From positions 1 through 64,000 of the forward strand of contig NZ_JACYHB010000007.1 in assembly GCF_014837295.1 (NCBI RefSeq): 64,000 nucleotides of DNA. The letters are read 5' to 3'. The translations under genes and the position numbers were made by a program. Each line of letters starts with the position of its first letter. Position 1 is the stretch's first letter. The notes beneath the pieces were generated by a model. The model did not search any database, had not been told where the DNA came from, and saw only the letters and a program-made list of their open reading frames with translations. This DNA is from Cellulosimicrobium arenosum. Lineage in GTDB: Bacteria > Actinomycetota > Actinomycetes > Actinomycetales > Cellulomonadaceae. Positions 34,426 through 43,033 of this stretch are shown here, piece after piece.

Positions 34426-34525
34426 GTCCCCCATCCTCACACCGCCGAGCACGACATGGAGGTCGTCCTGGCCGCCGTGGCGACCTTCGGAACATGGTCG
34501 ACGGCGCGTGGTGACGTTCTCGGGG

Positions 34526-35203
34526 TCAGGCCGTCAGGAGTGCGCGGACCTCGGCCTCCGCCTGGGTCGGGGACAGCGGGCGGCAGCCCAGGGACGTCCA
34601 GCGCCGGTTCAGTGCCGGCTCGGCGCGCAGGAGCGCCCAGCCCCGACGGACCAGCGTGTGCGGGGGTTTGCGCATCTCCGCGAGGTCGCGCAGCAGCCGG
34701 AACCAGAATGTCACCAGACGCGGACGACGCAGGCAGATCGCGTCGGCCAGGATGTCCTGCGCTCGGCACGCCGCGACGATCTCGGCGGCGAAGATCCCCT
34801 CCGCGACGACGACGCGCGAGCCCGTCACGTCGATGTGCGTCGTGCCGGTGCGGCGCGAGGTGGGGATGTCGTAGACCGGGACGTCGGTGTGGCCGGTGCG
34901 GGCCAGCTCCACGAGGGCGGCGACGGCGCCGTCGGCGTCCCACGAGCGCGGGTCGTCCCAGTCCACGATCCCGAAGCGCTCCGGCAGCCCCGGGTGGTCG
35001 TGGTCGAGGTAGAAGTCGTCGAGCGCGACGACGGGCAGCCCGAGGCGACGGGTGAGCGAGGTCTTGCCGGACCCGGACGCACCCGTGAGCAGCACGACCC
35101 GCGTCGGTACCTCGCGCGCGCCGGGCGGCAGGTCGAACAGGGCGGGCTCCGCGCCCGTCACGGTCGGGTCCGTGTCGGTCGGGTCGGGATGGCTGGCAGT
35201 CAC
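34526..35203 (-). CDS. P-loop kinase of the uridine kinase-like family
   Basis: The 225-residue protein has a Walker A motif TGASGSGKTSL (about 40-50). An LDDFYLDHDHPGLPERFGIVDWDDPRSWD block follows, where the Asp-Asp-Phe-Tyr and Asp-Trp-Asp-x-Pro motifs mark uridine kinase/phosphoribulokinase relatives, then VVVAEGIFAAE as Walker B. The nucleoside or sugar acceptor is not known. The GTG start is preceded by GACAAT at -10 distance without a Shine-Dalgarno, so it is probably leaderless. It is divergent from the NUDIX gene across only 47 bases. Confidence 0.78.
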   Translation of the reverse strand: MTASHPDPTDTDPTVTGAEPALFDLPPGAREVPTRVVLLTGASGSGKTSLTRRLGLPVVALDDFYLDHDHPGLPERFGIVDWDDPRSWDADGAVAALVELARTGHTDVPVYDIPTSRRTGTTHIDVTGSRVVVAEGIFAAEIVAACRAQDILADAICLRRPRLVTFWFRLLRDLAEMRKPPHTLVRRGWALLRAEPALNRRWTSLGCRPLSPTQAEAEVRALLTA

Positions 35204-35250
35204 GGGAACCCATTGTCCCAGGCCTGGCGGGTGCGACGTAGCCTGCTCGG

Positions 35251-35901
35251 ATGACGTCGCCCGACACCTCTGCTGCTCCCGGGCCCGCGGACGCGGTCGC
35301 CCTCGACGCGCTGAGTCGGCTCGAGCGCTTCCACCCCGCCGATCCTGGGCAGGCGGCGCTCGCTGCTGAGTACATCGAGTTCGTGCGCGGGGACGGGGAG
35401 GGTGCCAGGGTCGACGCCGTGCGCCGCGACGGCGGCCCCGAGCACCTCACGGCGAGCTGTTTCGTGCTCAGCCACGACCTGGCGCACGTGCTGATGTGCT
35501 TCCACCGCAAGGGACAGTTCTGGGTCCAGGTGGGCGGGCACGTCGAGCCCACCGACACGACCCTCGCCGGCGCTGCGTACCGCGAGGCGCGCGAGGAGAG
35601 CGGGCTGGCAGATCTTCGACCCTTCGAGCCGGACGGCGTCGGGCCGCTGCCCGTGCCCGCGCCGCCCGTCGACCTGCACCGCCACGACCTCGCCGCGGCG
35701 TTCGGGTCGTGCCGCACGCACTGGGACGTCGGCTTCGTCGCGTTCGCCGACCCTGGCGAGCGCACGACGGTGAGCGACGAGAGCGAGGACGTCGCGTGGT
35801 TCGCGGTCGACGACCTGCCCGCTGGCACGCCGACCGACTTCCCCGAGCGGCTGGCCACCGTCCTCGCGGAGGTCCGCCACCGCCGTCGGGCGGCGACGTA
35901 G
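35251..35901 (+). CDS. NUDIX hydrolase
   Basis: The 216-residue protein has the Nudix helix GGHVEPTDTTLAGAAYREAREESGL. The REAREE metal-binding core is intact, while the earlier Glu of the classic box is replaced. The domain is flanked by FVLSHDLAHVLMCFHRKGQFWVQ and later VAFADPGERTTVSDESEDVAWFAVDDLP. The substrate (a nucleoside diphosphate derivative) cannot be assigned. TAGCCT (35239-35244) seven bases before the ATG suggests a leaderless transcript. A 21-bp tandem repeat begins two bases after the stop codon. Confidence 0.85.
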   Translation: MTSPDTSAAPGPADAVALDALSRLERFHPADPGQAALAAEYIEFVRGDGEGARVDAVRRDGGPEHLTASCFVLSHDLAHVLMCFHRKGQFWVQVGGHVEPTDTTLAGAAYREAREESGLADLRPFEPDGVGPLPVPAPPVDLHRHDLAAAFGSCRTHWDVGFVAFADPGERTTVSDESEDVAWFAVDDLPAGTPTDFPERLATVLAEVRHRRRAAT

Positions 35902-35903
35902 CA

Positions 35904-36008
35904 CTGCGGTACTACCTCGCGCAGCTGCGGTACTACCTCGCGCACCTGCGGTACTACCTCGCGCACCTGCGGTACTACCTCGCGCAGCTGTGGTGCTACC
36001 TCGGCGGG
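35904..36008. repeat. 21-bp tandem repeat spanning the NUDIX/lutC junction
   Basis: Four almost identical 21-bp units (35904-35987) are followed by one diverged unit (35988-36008). Each begins CTGCGGTACTACC and ends CGCGCAG or CGCGCAC. The diverged unit carries the lutC stop codon (35996-35998), and the same TAG is repeated in frame, on the minus strand, in every unit. The array therefore looks like copies of the lutC 3' end. Unit ends can pair (CTGCG/CGCAG), so it may act as a terminator for the converging genes. Confidence 0.85.
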
Positions 36009-36697
36009 GCGAGGATCACGTGGAGCGTGCGAGGGCCGTGCACGCCCTCGACGCGTTGCAGCTCGATGTCGCTCGTCGCGCTCGGACCGCTGATCCACGT
36101 CTGCGGCCGTTCCGGGTGCGGCGCCAGCAGCCGCACCCCTTCCGGTACCGAGTGCACCACCTGGTCGGTGCGGACCACGCACACGTGCAGGTCCGGCACG
36201 AGCGTGATCGCGCGGCGTCCCTGGTCGGGCTCGCCGTCGAGCACGATCGTGCCGGTGTCCGCGATCGCCACGCACGCCGCGGTCACGACCGCGTCGACGG
36301 CGTCGAGCTCGTCCGCCGTGCGCGGGTCCTCGCGCGAGTCCGCGACGCGCGTCGTCGCGGTCGGGAGCGCGCCGAGCCACGTGTCGTCGAGGCCGGACGG
36401 GACGACGACGGCCCGGGCGTCTGCGAGCAGGTCGCCCACGATCGTGGCGACGTCGACGGTCGTGGTCGCCCGGTGCACGTGCGCCCGGTAGTCGACGAGC
36501 CGGTCGACGAGGACCTCGACCGCCGCGTCCGACCCGGGCGCGAGCTCGCCCCGGCTGCGGTACGCCCGGGGGACGTCGGTGGCCGACGCCGCGTGCCCGC
36601 CCCCCGTCGTCGGGCCACCGCCCCCCGTCGGGCCGGTGCCCGTCGTGGTGCCCAGGGCGGTCCGGACGCGGGTCAGGACGTCGTCGCGCGCGCTCAT
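35996..36697 (-). CDS. lutC: L-lactate utilisation protein LutC (LUD domain)
   Basis: The predicted 233-residue protein has the LUD fold: VVPSGLDDTWL, a central VTAACVAIADTGTIVLDGEPDQGRR block, and LVPDLHVCVVRTDQVV. LutC is part of the LutABC complex that oxidises L-lactate to pyruvate. The N-terminal 40 residues include a Gly/Thr-rich low-complexity run. The ATG overlaps the lutB stop (ATGA) and has GGAGGGG upstream. Its stop codon lies in the last unit of a 21-bp repeat. Confidence 0.88.
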   Translation of the reverse strand: MSARDDVLTRVRTALGTTTGTGPTGGGGPTTGGGHAASATDVPRAYRSRGELAPGSDAAVEVLVDRLVDYRAHVHRATTTVDVATIVGDLLADARAVVVPSGLDDTWLGALPTATTRVADSREDPRTADELDAVDAVVTAACVAIADTGTIVLDGEPDQGRRAITLVPDLHVCVVRTDQVVHSVPEGVRLLAPHPERPQTWISGPSATSDIELQRVEGVHGPRTLHVILAPPR

Positions 36698-38316
36698 CGG
36701 GCCCCTCCTTCCGCGTCGGACCCCGGGTCGCCGCCCGAGGGCGGCACTGACGGGGGCACCGCCCGGGGGTCGGCGGGAGGGTCGGGCGCGACGTGCTCGG
36801 TGCGCCACCAGTCACGGAACGTCTGCTCGGCGGGGGCCGGGAGGTCGCGCGAGCGGGTCCACGCGCTCGCGGGCGGCGGCAGCGTCGAGATGCGGCCCTT
36901 GGGCCCGGCGACCATGCGCCCGAGGCCCGCGGCCTTCTCCGCGAGCTCGAACCGCCTCGCGTCGGACATGACGAACGACGCGGCCTTCATCGCCGCGCCC
37001 CACCCGGTCGGCAGGCCGCCACGGTCGGCGTCGACCTCCCGCGCCCGCAGCTCCACGAGGATCGACGGGATGTCGATCTTCACGGGGCACACCTCGTAGC
37101 ACGCGCCGCACAGCGTGGAGGCGTAGGGCAGCGAGGCGTTCGGGTCGCCGTGTCCCCCGAGCCCGCCGGAGCCCTTCGTCAGCTGCGGCGTGAGGATCGC
37201 GCCGATCGGCCCGGGGTAGACGGACCCGTACGCGTGCCCGCCCACGCGCTCGTAGACCGGGCACACGTTGAGGCACGCCGAGCAGCGGATGCAGTGCAGC
37301 GCGGCGCGGCCGACCTCGTCGGCGAGGACGTCGGTGCGGCCGTTGTCGAGCAGCACGAGGTGGAACTCCTGCGGCCCGTCGCCGGGCGTCACGCCCGTCC
37401 ACAGGGACGTGTACGGGTTCATGCGCTCGCCCGTGGACGAGCGCGGCAGGAGCTGGAGGAACACCTCGAGGTCGGTGTACGTGGGCACGATCTTCTCGAT
37501 GCCCATGACGGTGATGAGCGTCTCGGGCAGGGTGAGGCACATGCGTCCGTTGCCCTCGGACTCCACGACGGTGAGCGTCCCCGTGTCCGCGACGCCGAAG
37601 TTCGCACCGCTGATCGCGACCTTCGCCGAGAGGAACTTGCGGCGCAGGTGGGCGCGCGCGGCCATCGCGAGCTCGCGCGGCACGTCGGAGAGGTCGGGCG
37701 GGACGTCGCCCATGCGCTCGAGGAAGATCTCGCGGATCTCCGCGCGGTTGCGGTGGATCGCGGGCACGAGGATGTGCGACGGCATGTCGTCGGCGAGCTG
37801 CACGATGAGCTCTGCGAGGTCCGTCTCGTGCGCCGCGATGCCCTCCGCGGCGAGCGCCTCGTTGAGCCCGATCTCCTGCGTCGCCATCGACTTGACCTTG
37901 ACGACCTCGTCGGCGCCCCTGGCCTTGACCAGGTCCGCGACGATCCGGTTCGCCTCGTCCGCGTCGCGCGCCCAGTGCACCACGCCGCCCCGCGCGGTGA
38001 CGTTGCGCTCGAGCTCTTCCAGCAGCTCGGGCAGCCGCGCCATGACGTCGGTCTTGATCGCCGACCCCGCGTCGCGCAGCGCCTCCCAGTCGGGCACCTC
38101 GCCGACGACGGCGGCGCGCTTCGCGCGGATCGTCGACGTCGCGTGCGCGAGGTTGCGGCGCAGCTGCGTGTTCTGCAGGGCCTGGCGTGCGGCCGCGGGG
38201 AAGTCCTCGCCCCAGCGCAGCGGCTCGTCGGGGTGCGGGACGGCGCCGAAGGGCTCGTCCGCGACAGGTGCGTGGCCGCGTCCGCGCGACCGGGGGATGC
38301 CGAGGAACGTGCTCAT
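36694..38316 (-). CDS. lutB: L-lactate utilisation iron-sulfur protein LutB
   Basis: The predicted 540-residue protein has an N-terminal LUD domain (GANFGVADTGTLTVVESEGNGRM). Two 4Fe-4S clusters follow: CIRCSACLNVCPVYERVGGHAYGSVYPGPIG is the first, and CGACYEVCPVKI the second. A C-terminal extension follows that is Pro/Asp-rich. It is the electron-carrying subunit of LutABC. Start at ATG 38316 overlaps the lutA stop (ATGA), and lutC overlaps its own stop, so all three are coupled. Confidence 0.92.
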   Translation of the reverse strand: MSTFLGIPRSRGRGHAPVADEPFGAVPHPDEPLRWGEDFPAAARQALQNTQLRRNLAHATSTIRAKRAAVVGEVPDWEALRDAGSAIKTDVMARLPELLEELERNVTARGGVVHWARDADEANRIVADLVKARGADEVVKVKSMATQEIGLNEALAAEGIAAHETDLAELIVQLADDMPSHILVPAIHRNRAEIREIFLERMGDVPPDLSDVPRELAMAARAHLRRKFLSAKVAISGANFGVADTGTLTVVESEGNGRMCLTLPETLITVMGIEKIVPTYTDLEVFLQLLPRSSTGERMNPYTSLWTGVTPGDGPQEFHLVLLDNGRTDVLADEVGRAALHCIRCSACLNVCPVYERVGGHAYGSVYPGPIGAILTPQLTKGSGGLGGHGDPNASLPYASTLCGACYEVCPVKIDIPSILVELRAREVDADRGGLPTGWGAAMKAASFVMSDARRFELAEKAAGLGRMVAGPKGRISTLPPPASAWTRSRDLPAPAEQTFRDWWRTEHVAPDPPADPRAVPPSVPPSGGDPGSDAEGGAR

Positions 38317-39122
38317 CGGGCGCCCCCGGCCCTGGTCGTCGTGCCCGACGAGCCCGTCGTCGCCGCGGCCGGTGGCGTGTCCCTCGTCGACGCGAGGACC
38401 TCCGCGAGGTGCAGCGTGCGCACGCCGGCGCGGATGCGGGACAGCCCGCCGCCGATGTGCATGAGGCACGACGAGTCGCCGGCCGTGAGCACCTCGGCGC
38501 CCGTGGACTTCACGGACGTCATCTTGTCGGCGAGCATCGCGGTCGACGTCTCGGCGTTCTTCAGCGCGAACGTCCCGCCGAACCCGCAGCACGACTCCGC
38601 CCCGGGCAGCTCCGCGAGGTCGATGCCCTCGACGGCGCGCAGGAGCCGGAGCGGTTTGTCGCCGACGTGCAGCATGCGCAGCGAGTGGCACGTCGGGTGG
38701 TAGGTGACGCGGTGCGGGAAGTAGGCGCCGACGTCGGTCACGCCGAGCACGTCGACGAGCAGCTCCGACAGCTCATAGGTCTTCGCCGCGACGGCCTCGG
38801 CGCGCGCGCCGAGCGCGTCGAGGCCGGCACGCCGGCAGACCATGCCCTGCTGGTGCCGGATCGACCCCGTGCACGAGCCGGACGGCACGACGACCGCGTC
38901 CCACTCGCCGTCGAGCACGGGGGAGAAGGCCTCGACGTGGTTGCGGACGACGGGGACGGCCTCGGCCATGTACCCGGTGTTGACGTGCATCTGCCCGCAG
39001 CACGCCTGCCCGTCGGGGACGTGGACCTCGTGGCCGAGGCGTTCGAGCAGCCGGACGGTGGCCCGGGGGGCCTGGGGGAACATGACGTCCCCGATGCAGG
39101 TGGCGGCGAGGGCGATGCGCAT
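38313..39122 (-). CDS. lutA: L-lactate utilisation protein LutA (CCG-domain subunit)
   Basis: The predicted 269-residue protein has two Cys-rich CCG domains: QACCGQMHVNTGY near residue 40 and SCCGFGGTFALKNAETSTAML near residue 190. The TYHPTCHSLRML stretch lies before the second. CCG domains bind a noncubane iron-sulfur cluster in related subunits. It is first in the lutABC operon; GGAG lies upstream of ATG 39122. The divergent FadR-type gene and two palindromes at 39211-39252 control it. In this strain it would also consume the L-lactate produced from L-fucose. Confidence 0.9.
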   Translation of the reverse strand: MRIALAATCIGDVMFPQAPRATVRLLERLGHEVHVPDGQACCGQMHVNTGYMAEAVPVVRNHVEAFSPVLDGEWDAVVVPSGSCTGSIRHQQGMVCRRAGLDALGARAEAVAAKTYELSELLVDVLGVTDVGAYFPHRVTYHPTCHSLRMLHVGDKPLRLLRAVEGIDLAELPGAESCCGFGGTFALKNAETSTAMLADKMTSVKSTGAEVLTAGDSSCLMHIGGGLSRIRAGVRTLHLAEVLASTRDTPPAAATTGSSGTTTRAGGAR

Positions 39123-39210
39123 CGGTGCTCCGGGGGAGAGGCGAGTCCGGTCCAGTCTCGCCGGGCGGCGACCGCGCCGCCCGGCGGGACTCCTCGCCGA
39201 CGCCGGCGAG

Positions 39211-39252
39211 GTGTGGTCTGACCACACCGTAGGCCATGTGGTCCGACCACAT
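39211..39252. promoter_or_regulatory. Pair of FadR/LldR-type operators between lutA and its regulator
   Basis: GTGTGGTCTGACCACAC (39211-39227) and ATGTGGTCCGACCACAT (39236-39252) are both perfect 17-base palindromes with the TGGTCnGACCA core known for LldR-like FadR proteins. Their centres are 25 bp apart. They lie in the divergent interval, next to the -10 TACGCT (39277-39282) of the regulator gene. Confidence 0.85.
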
Positions 39253-39288
39253 CCAGCCGAGCCGCGACCGCTCGCCTACGCTGGCCCC

Positions 39289-40002
39289 GTGCGCACCCAC
39301 GAACGCGTCCTCGCCCGCATCGAGGCCGACCTCGCCGCCGGTCGCTGGGCGCTCGGCGAGCGGCTCCCGGCCGAGCGGGCGCTCGCGGAGGAGCTCGGGG
39401 TCTCGCGCCCGTCCGTGCGCGAGGCCCTCCGCGTCCTCGAGACCATGGGCATCGTCCGCACCGCGGTGGGGTCGGGGCCCGATGCCGGCGCGACCGTGAT
39501 CGACCGGCCGGCAGCCGGTCTCGGGGCGGCCGTGCGGCTGCACGTGGCGTCGGGGACGCTCGCGGTGCGGGACGTCGTCGAGACGCGCGTGCTCCTGGAG
39601 ACCTGGGCGGTGCGGGCCGCGGCGCAGACCGCGGGCGTGGGCGGTGCAGGGACAGCTCCTGCCGCAGCGCAGCTCGCCGAGGCGGGCTCGCTGCTGGATC
39701 GCATGGACGACCCCGACCTGTCCGCCGCGGAGTTCCGCGTCCTCGACGCGTCGTTCCACCTCGTGCTCGTCCGGCTCGCGGGCAACGCCCTGGTCGAGGC
39801 GGTGATGACGGGGCTGCGCGGCGCGGTCGAGTCGTACGTCGCCGTAGGGAGCGCGGCGCTGCCCTCGTGGGAGCGCACCGCGACACGGCTGCGGACCGAG
39901 CACCGGGCCGTCCTGGCCGCCGTCGTGGCCGGCGAGGCCGACGCGGCGGAGCGTGCGGTCCGCACGCACATCGAGGGCTTCTACGCCGAGACCGGCCTCT
40001 GA
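39289..40002 (+). CDS. FadR-type GntR regulator of lutABC (LldR/LutR-like)
   Basis: The predicted 237-residue protein has the winged helix RLPAERALAEELGVSRPSVREALRVLETMGIV and an FCD ligand-binding domain (DVVETRVLLETWAVRAAAQ, ASFHLVLVRLAGN, TEHRAVLAAVVAGEADAAERAVRTHIEGFY). Divergence from lutABC and the adjacent TGGTCnGACCA palindromes match L-lactate-responsive LldR/LutR proteins. GTG 39289 lies 7 bases after a TACGCT -10 and lacks a Shine-Dalgarno, so a leaderless message is likely. The 3' end overlaps the converging beta-lactamase-family gene by 22 bases. Confidence 0.88.
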   Translation: MRTHERVLARIEADLAAGRWALGERLPAERALAEELGVSRPSVREALRVLETMGIVRTAVGSGPDAGATVIDRPAAGLGAAVRLHVASGTLAVRDVVETRVLLETWAVRAAAQTAGVGGAGTAPAAAQLAEAGSLLDRMDDPDLSAAEFRVLDASFHLVLVRLAGNALVEAVMTGLRGAVESYVAVGSAALPSWERTATRLRTEHRAVLAAVVAGEADAAERAVRTHIEGFYAETGL

Positions 40003-41393
40003 CGTGTCGTCGCACCCTCCTCGTACGCACCGACGAACGTCCAGCCCGGGTCCAACCCCTCGCCGAAGCCCTGGCTGCGGACGGTGAGCGCGCCGTCGTT
40101 CCCGACGTGCAGGCGCAGCCGCACGACCGCGGGCTCGTCGTCGACGATCCAGCACACGACGTCGAGAGCTCGCGGCGCCGTCCACCCGGACGTGACGACG
40201 GCGGGTCGTTCTCCGGGTCCGGCCGGCTGGGGGAGCGCGGCACCGAGCGCGAGGTCGAGGTGCCATCCGCCGGTCACCGAGACCAGCCGACCACCGTCGG
40301 CGTCGAGGTCGAGCGCGAGGTCGGCGAGGAACGCGTCGGCGTCCGCCGCCCGGTAGGTGCCGACGACGGGCTGCACGGACGCGGCGTCGTGCCGGGGAAG
40401 CGGCCACGCGAGGTCCCGGGTCGTCCGCGGCTCCGGCGGGTCGTCCTCGTGCGCCGCCCTGCCCGGGACGGCGCGCTCCGCGCCAGCGGTGACGGGCGCC
40501 ACGAGGTGCGCCAGGACCAGGTCCGTCAGGCGTTGGTCGCCGCTCTGGCACGCCTGGGCGTCGGCCGTGACGACGAGCGCGAGGCGGTGCTCGGGCTCGG
40601 CCAGCACGATCTGCCCCCCAAGCCCGAACATCAGCAGCCCGCCGTCCGCGGGGAGCCAGAGCTGATACCCGTAGCCGCCCCGGAACGGCGTGCCCCACGT
40701 CAGCGTGGAGGTGTCCGCGTGCGGGGTCGTCGCGGCGCGCAGGAAGTCGGGCGGCAGCAGCGTCCGGCCCTCGTGGACACCGCCGTCGAGCAGCAGCCGC
40801 GCGAGGCGGAGCAGGTCGTCGGGGCGGCAGACCAGCCCGGACCCGCCGTGGCTGTACCCGTCGGGACCGGTGCGGAAGCGCAGGTCGCGGCTGATGCCGA
40901 GCGGGTCGAGCAGCCGCGGCCGCAGGTAGTCGGCCAGGGTCGACCCGCTGACCCGCTCGACGAGGGCCGCCAGGACGTAGGCCGCGCTCGTGTCGTACGT
41001 GAACGCCGTGCCCGGCGGGTGCGTGGGCGGCACCTCGAAGTACGAGTCGAGCCACGCGTCGTCGTGCAGCGTGAACGTCGCGGCGGCGTGCGGTCCTCGC
41101 ATCTCGAGCAGGTGCCGCACCGTGGTCCGCTCGAGCCACCGGTGGCCCGGGCCGATGCCGGGGAAGTGGCGGCACACGGGCTCGTCCAGGTCGAGGCGCC
41201 CCTCGCCCGCGAGGATGCCGACCGCGAGGGCCGTGAGGGTCTTGGACACCGAGTACATCCGGTGCGGCACGTGCGGTCCGAGCGGCGCGCAGCCCGCCTC
41301 GAGCACGGGCTCGTCGTCGACGCTGAGCTGGACCGAGTGCAGGGCGATCCCGCTCGACGCCGCGTGGTGGGCCAGCGCGTCGAGGTCGGTCAC
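39981..41393 (-). CDS. Serine hydrolase of the beta-lactamase/class C family
   Basis: The 470-residue protein has the SxxK motif SVSK (about 48-51) after HVPHRMYSVSKTLTALAVG and a Tyr motif in FTYDTSAAYVLAALVERVSG. A late FGLGGQIVLAEPEHRLALVV block stands where beta-lactamases have KTG. It lacks a signal peptide, so it is probably a cytoplasmic esterase or D-amino-acid peptidase-like enzyme rather than a resistance protein. A C-terminal extra domain (about 340-470) is like those in esterase-type members. It lies 37 bases downstream of uxaC on the same strand, so it may be in the glucuronate regulon. Confidence 0.8.
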   Translation of the reverse strand: MTDLDALAHHAASSGIALHSVQLSVDDEPVLEAGCAPLGPHVPHRMYSVSKTLTALAVGILAGEGRLDLDEPVCRHFPGIGPGHRWLERTTVRHLLEMRGPHAAATFTLHDDAWLDSYFEVPPTHPPGTAFTYDTSAAYVLAALVERVSGSTLADYLRPRLLDPLGISRDLRFRTGPDGYSHGGSGLVCRPDDLLRLARLLLDGGVHEGRTLLPPDFLRAATTPHADTSTLTWGTPFRGGYGYQLWLPADGGLLMFGLGGQIVLAEPEHRLALVVTADAQACQSGDQRLTDLVLAHLVAPVTAGAERAVPGRAAHEDDPPEPRTTRDLAWPLPRHDAASVQPVVGTYRAADADAFLADLALDLDADGGRLVSVTGGWHLDLALGAALPQPAGPGERPAVVTSGWTAPRALDVVCWIVDDEPAVVRLRLHVGNDGALTVRSQGFGEGLDPGWTFVGAYEEGATTRQRPVSA

Positions 41394-41430
41394 GCGGCCC
41401 TCCGGTGGAGCGGCGCGGTCGCCGCCGAGC

Positions 41431-42930
41431 TCACCGTCCGGGCGCGGGGTAGGAGGCGCGCGGCAGGTGGTAGGCGAGGTCGACCGCGGTCTCGATCGCC
41501 TCGTCGAGGTCGAGACGGTGCTCGGCGACGAGGCGCGCGAGGTGGCCGGCGTCGATCCGGCGGGCGAGGTCGTGGCGGGCCGGGATCGAGCAGAACGCGC
41601 GCGTGTCGTCGACGAAGCCGCTCGTGTTGTAGAAGCCCGCGGTGTCCGTCGAGGCCTCGCGGAAGCGTCGCATCCCGTCCGGGGTGTCGAGGAACCACCA
41701 CGGCGCGCCGAGGCGCAGCGCCGGGTAGACCCCCGCGAGCGGCGCGAGCTCGCGCGAGAACGACGTCTCGTCGACCGTGAACGCGATCATCCGGAACCGC
41801 TCGTGGTGGCCGAACGCCTCGAGCACCGGGCGCAGCGCGCGCACGTACTCCGTCTGCTCGGGGATGTCGTAGCCCCGGTCGGGACCGTAGGCGCGCGCGA
41901 CACCGTCGCAGTGGTCGCGCAGCACGCCCGGGTGCAGCTGCATGACGAGCCCGTCCTCGGCGGACATCGCCGCCATCTGGAAGAGCATGTGCGCCGAGAA
42001 CGCGTCCGCCTCGGCCGGTGTGGCGGTGCCGCGGAGCGCGGCGTCGAGGATGCGGGTGGCGTCGGCGGCGTCGAGCGGCGTGGTGTCGGCGCGGAGGTGC
42101 CCGTGGTCGGTGGCCCGGGCGCCTGCCGCGACGAATGCCGCTCGGCGGGAGCGGAGGGCGTCGAGGTACGTCCGGTAGTCCACGACCTCGGTGCCGGCGG
42201 CCGAACCCAGCGCGGCGACCTGGGCCGCCCAGCCGGGGCGGTCCACGTGCAGGAGCGGGTCCGGGCGGAACGTCGGCACGACGCGATCGCCCCAGCCGTC
42301 GGCCGCGAGGCGCGCGTGGTCGGCGAGCGGTGACTGCGCCGGGTCCGTCGTCGCGAGGATCTCGATCCCGAAGCGTTCGAACAGCGCGCGCGGGCGGAAC
42401 TCGGGGCGGGCGAGCCGCTCGACGAGGTGGTCGTAGAGCGCGTCCGCGGTCTCGGCCGACGGCCGGGCGTGGGCCTCGAACACGTCGACGAGCGCGTGCT
42501 CCGTCCAGTAGCGCGTGGGCGTGCCGCGAAACAGGTGCCACCCGGCGCAGAACCGGCGCCAGATCTCGCGCGGGTCGGTCTCGGCCGTGGCGGTCCCGGC
42601 GGGCGCGGAGGCGAGGGGTGCGACGCCGAGGTCCTGGACGCCCCGCACGCCGGGAGCGCCGTGGGGCGACGTGCTCTGGGCGACGAGCATGCGCACGAGG
42701 TAGTGGTCGGGCGTCACGAACAGCTCCGCCGGGTTGCCGAACGGGGCGTCGTCGGCGAGCAGAGCCGCCTCGACGTGCCCGTGCATCGAGACGATCGGCA
42801 GTCCGCGCGTCGTCGCGTAGAGCTCACGCGCGAGCGGACGCAGGACGGGGTCCGCGGGCAGCGCGCGGTCGGGGTGCAGGGACCACGGCGCCGTCGCGGT
42901 GGTCGGGACACGATGGGCCGTGCTCGTCAC
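41431..42930 (-). CDS. uxaC: Glucuronate isomerase
   Basis: The 499-residue protein converts D-glucuronate to D-fructuronate (or galacturonate to tagaturonate). It has PIVSMHGHVEAALLADD near the N-terminus, FVTPDHYLVRMLVAQ, the FCAGWHLFRGTPTRYWTEHALVDVF block, and FEIL-type FGIEILATTDPAQSPLADHA. The C-terminal PWWFLDTPDGMRRFREASTDTAGFYNTSGFVDDTRAFCSIPARHD region is the UxaC signature. GTG 42930 with GGAGG a few bases upstream was chosen over a longer frame. Its promoter carries the same operator pair as lacI-uxuB-uxuA 11 kb away. Confidence 0.92.
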   Translation of the reverse strand: MTSTAHRVPTTATAPWSLHPDRALPADPVLRPLARELYATTRGLPIVSMHGHVEAALLADDAPFGNPAELFVTPDHYLVRMLVAQSTSPHGAPGVRGVQDLGVAPLASAPAGTATAETDPREIWRRFCAGWHLFRGTPTRYWTEHALVDVFEAHARPSAETADALYDHLVERLARPEFRPRALFERFGIEILATTDPAQSPLADHARLAADGWGDRVVPTFRPDPLLHVDRPGWAAQVAALGSAAGTEVVDYRTYLDALRSRRAAFVAAGARATDHGHLRADTTPLDAADATRILDAALRGTATPAEADAFSAHMLFQMAAMSAEDGLVMQLHPGVLRDHCDGVARAYGPDRGYDIPEQTEYVRALRPVLEAFGHHERFRMIAFTVDETSFSRELAPLAGVYPALRLGAPWWFLDTPDGMRRFREASTDTAGFYNTSGFVDDTRAFCSIPARHDLARRIDAGHLARLVAEHRLDLDEAIETAVDLAYHLPRASYPAPGR

Positions 42931-42948
42931 AGGTCCTCCAGGAATTGA

Positions 42949-43018
42949 TGCGAACGTTTGCATACTACGTGAGAGAGGTGACTGCATCCCAGTGGGATAA
43001 CGGCAGCAATCGTTCGCA
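42949..43018 (-). promoter_or_regulatory. uxaC promoter with paired LacI operators
   Basis: TGCGAACGTTTGCA (42949-42962) overlaps a leftward -10 TAGTAT (42967-42962). AGCAATCGTTCGCA (43005-43018), the same motif inverted, lies upstream. The centres are 56 bp apart, exactly as in the second copy of this arrangement at 53799-53868. Confidence 0.82.
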
Positions 43019-43033
43019 GCAGACTCCACGATG

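Noticed and set aside
35904-36008. CRISPR array, because of the regular short repeats
   Set aside because: Units are directly adjacent with no spacers, only 21 bp long, and the last one is part of the lutC gene end.
35902-36020. Reading the 21-bp repeats as a repeated peptide (LRYYLAQ/H) extending the NUDIX protein
   Set aside because: The NUDIX gene has a TAG before the first unit, and no start codon with a ribosome binding site serves the repeat frame.
39981-41393. Antibiotic-resistance beta-lactamase
   Set aside because: It lacks a signal peptide and a KTG motif, has an extra C-terminal domain, and lies beside uxaC. An esterase-type class C relative fits better.
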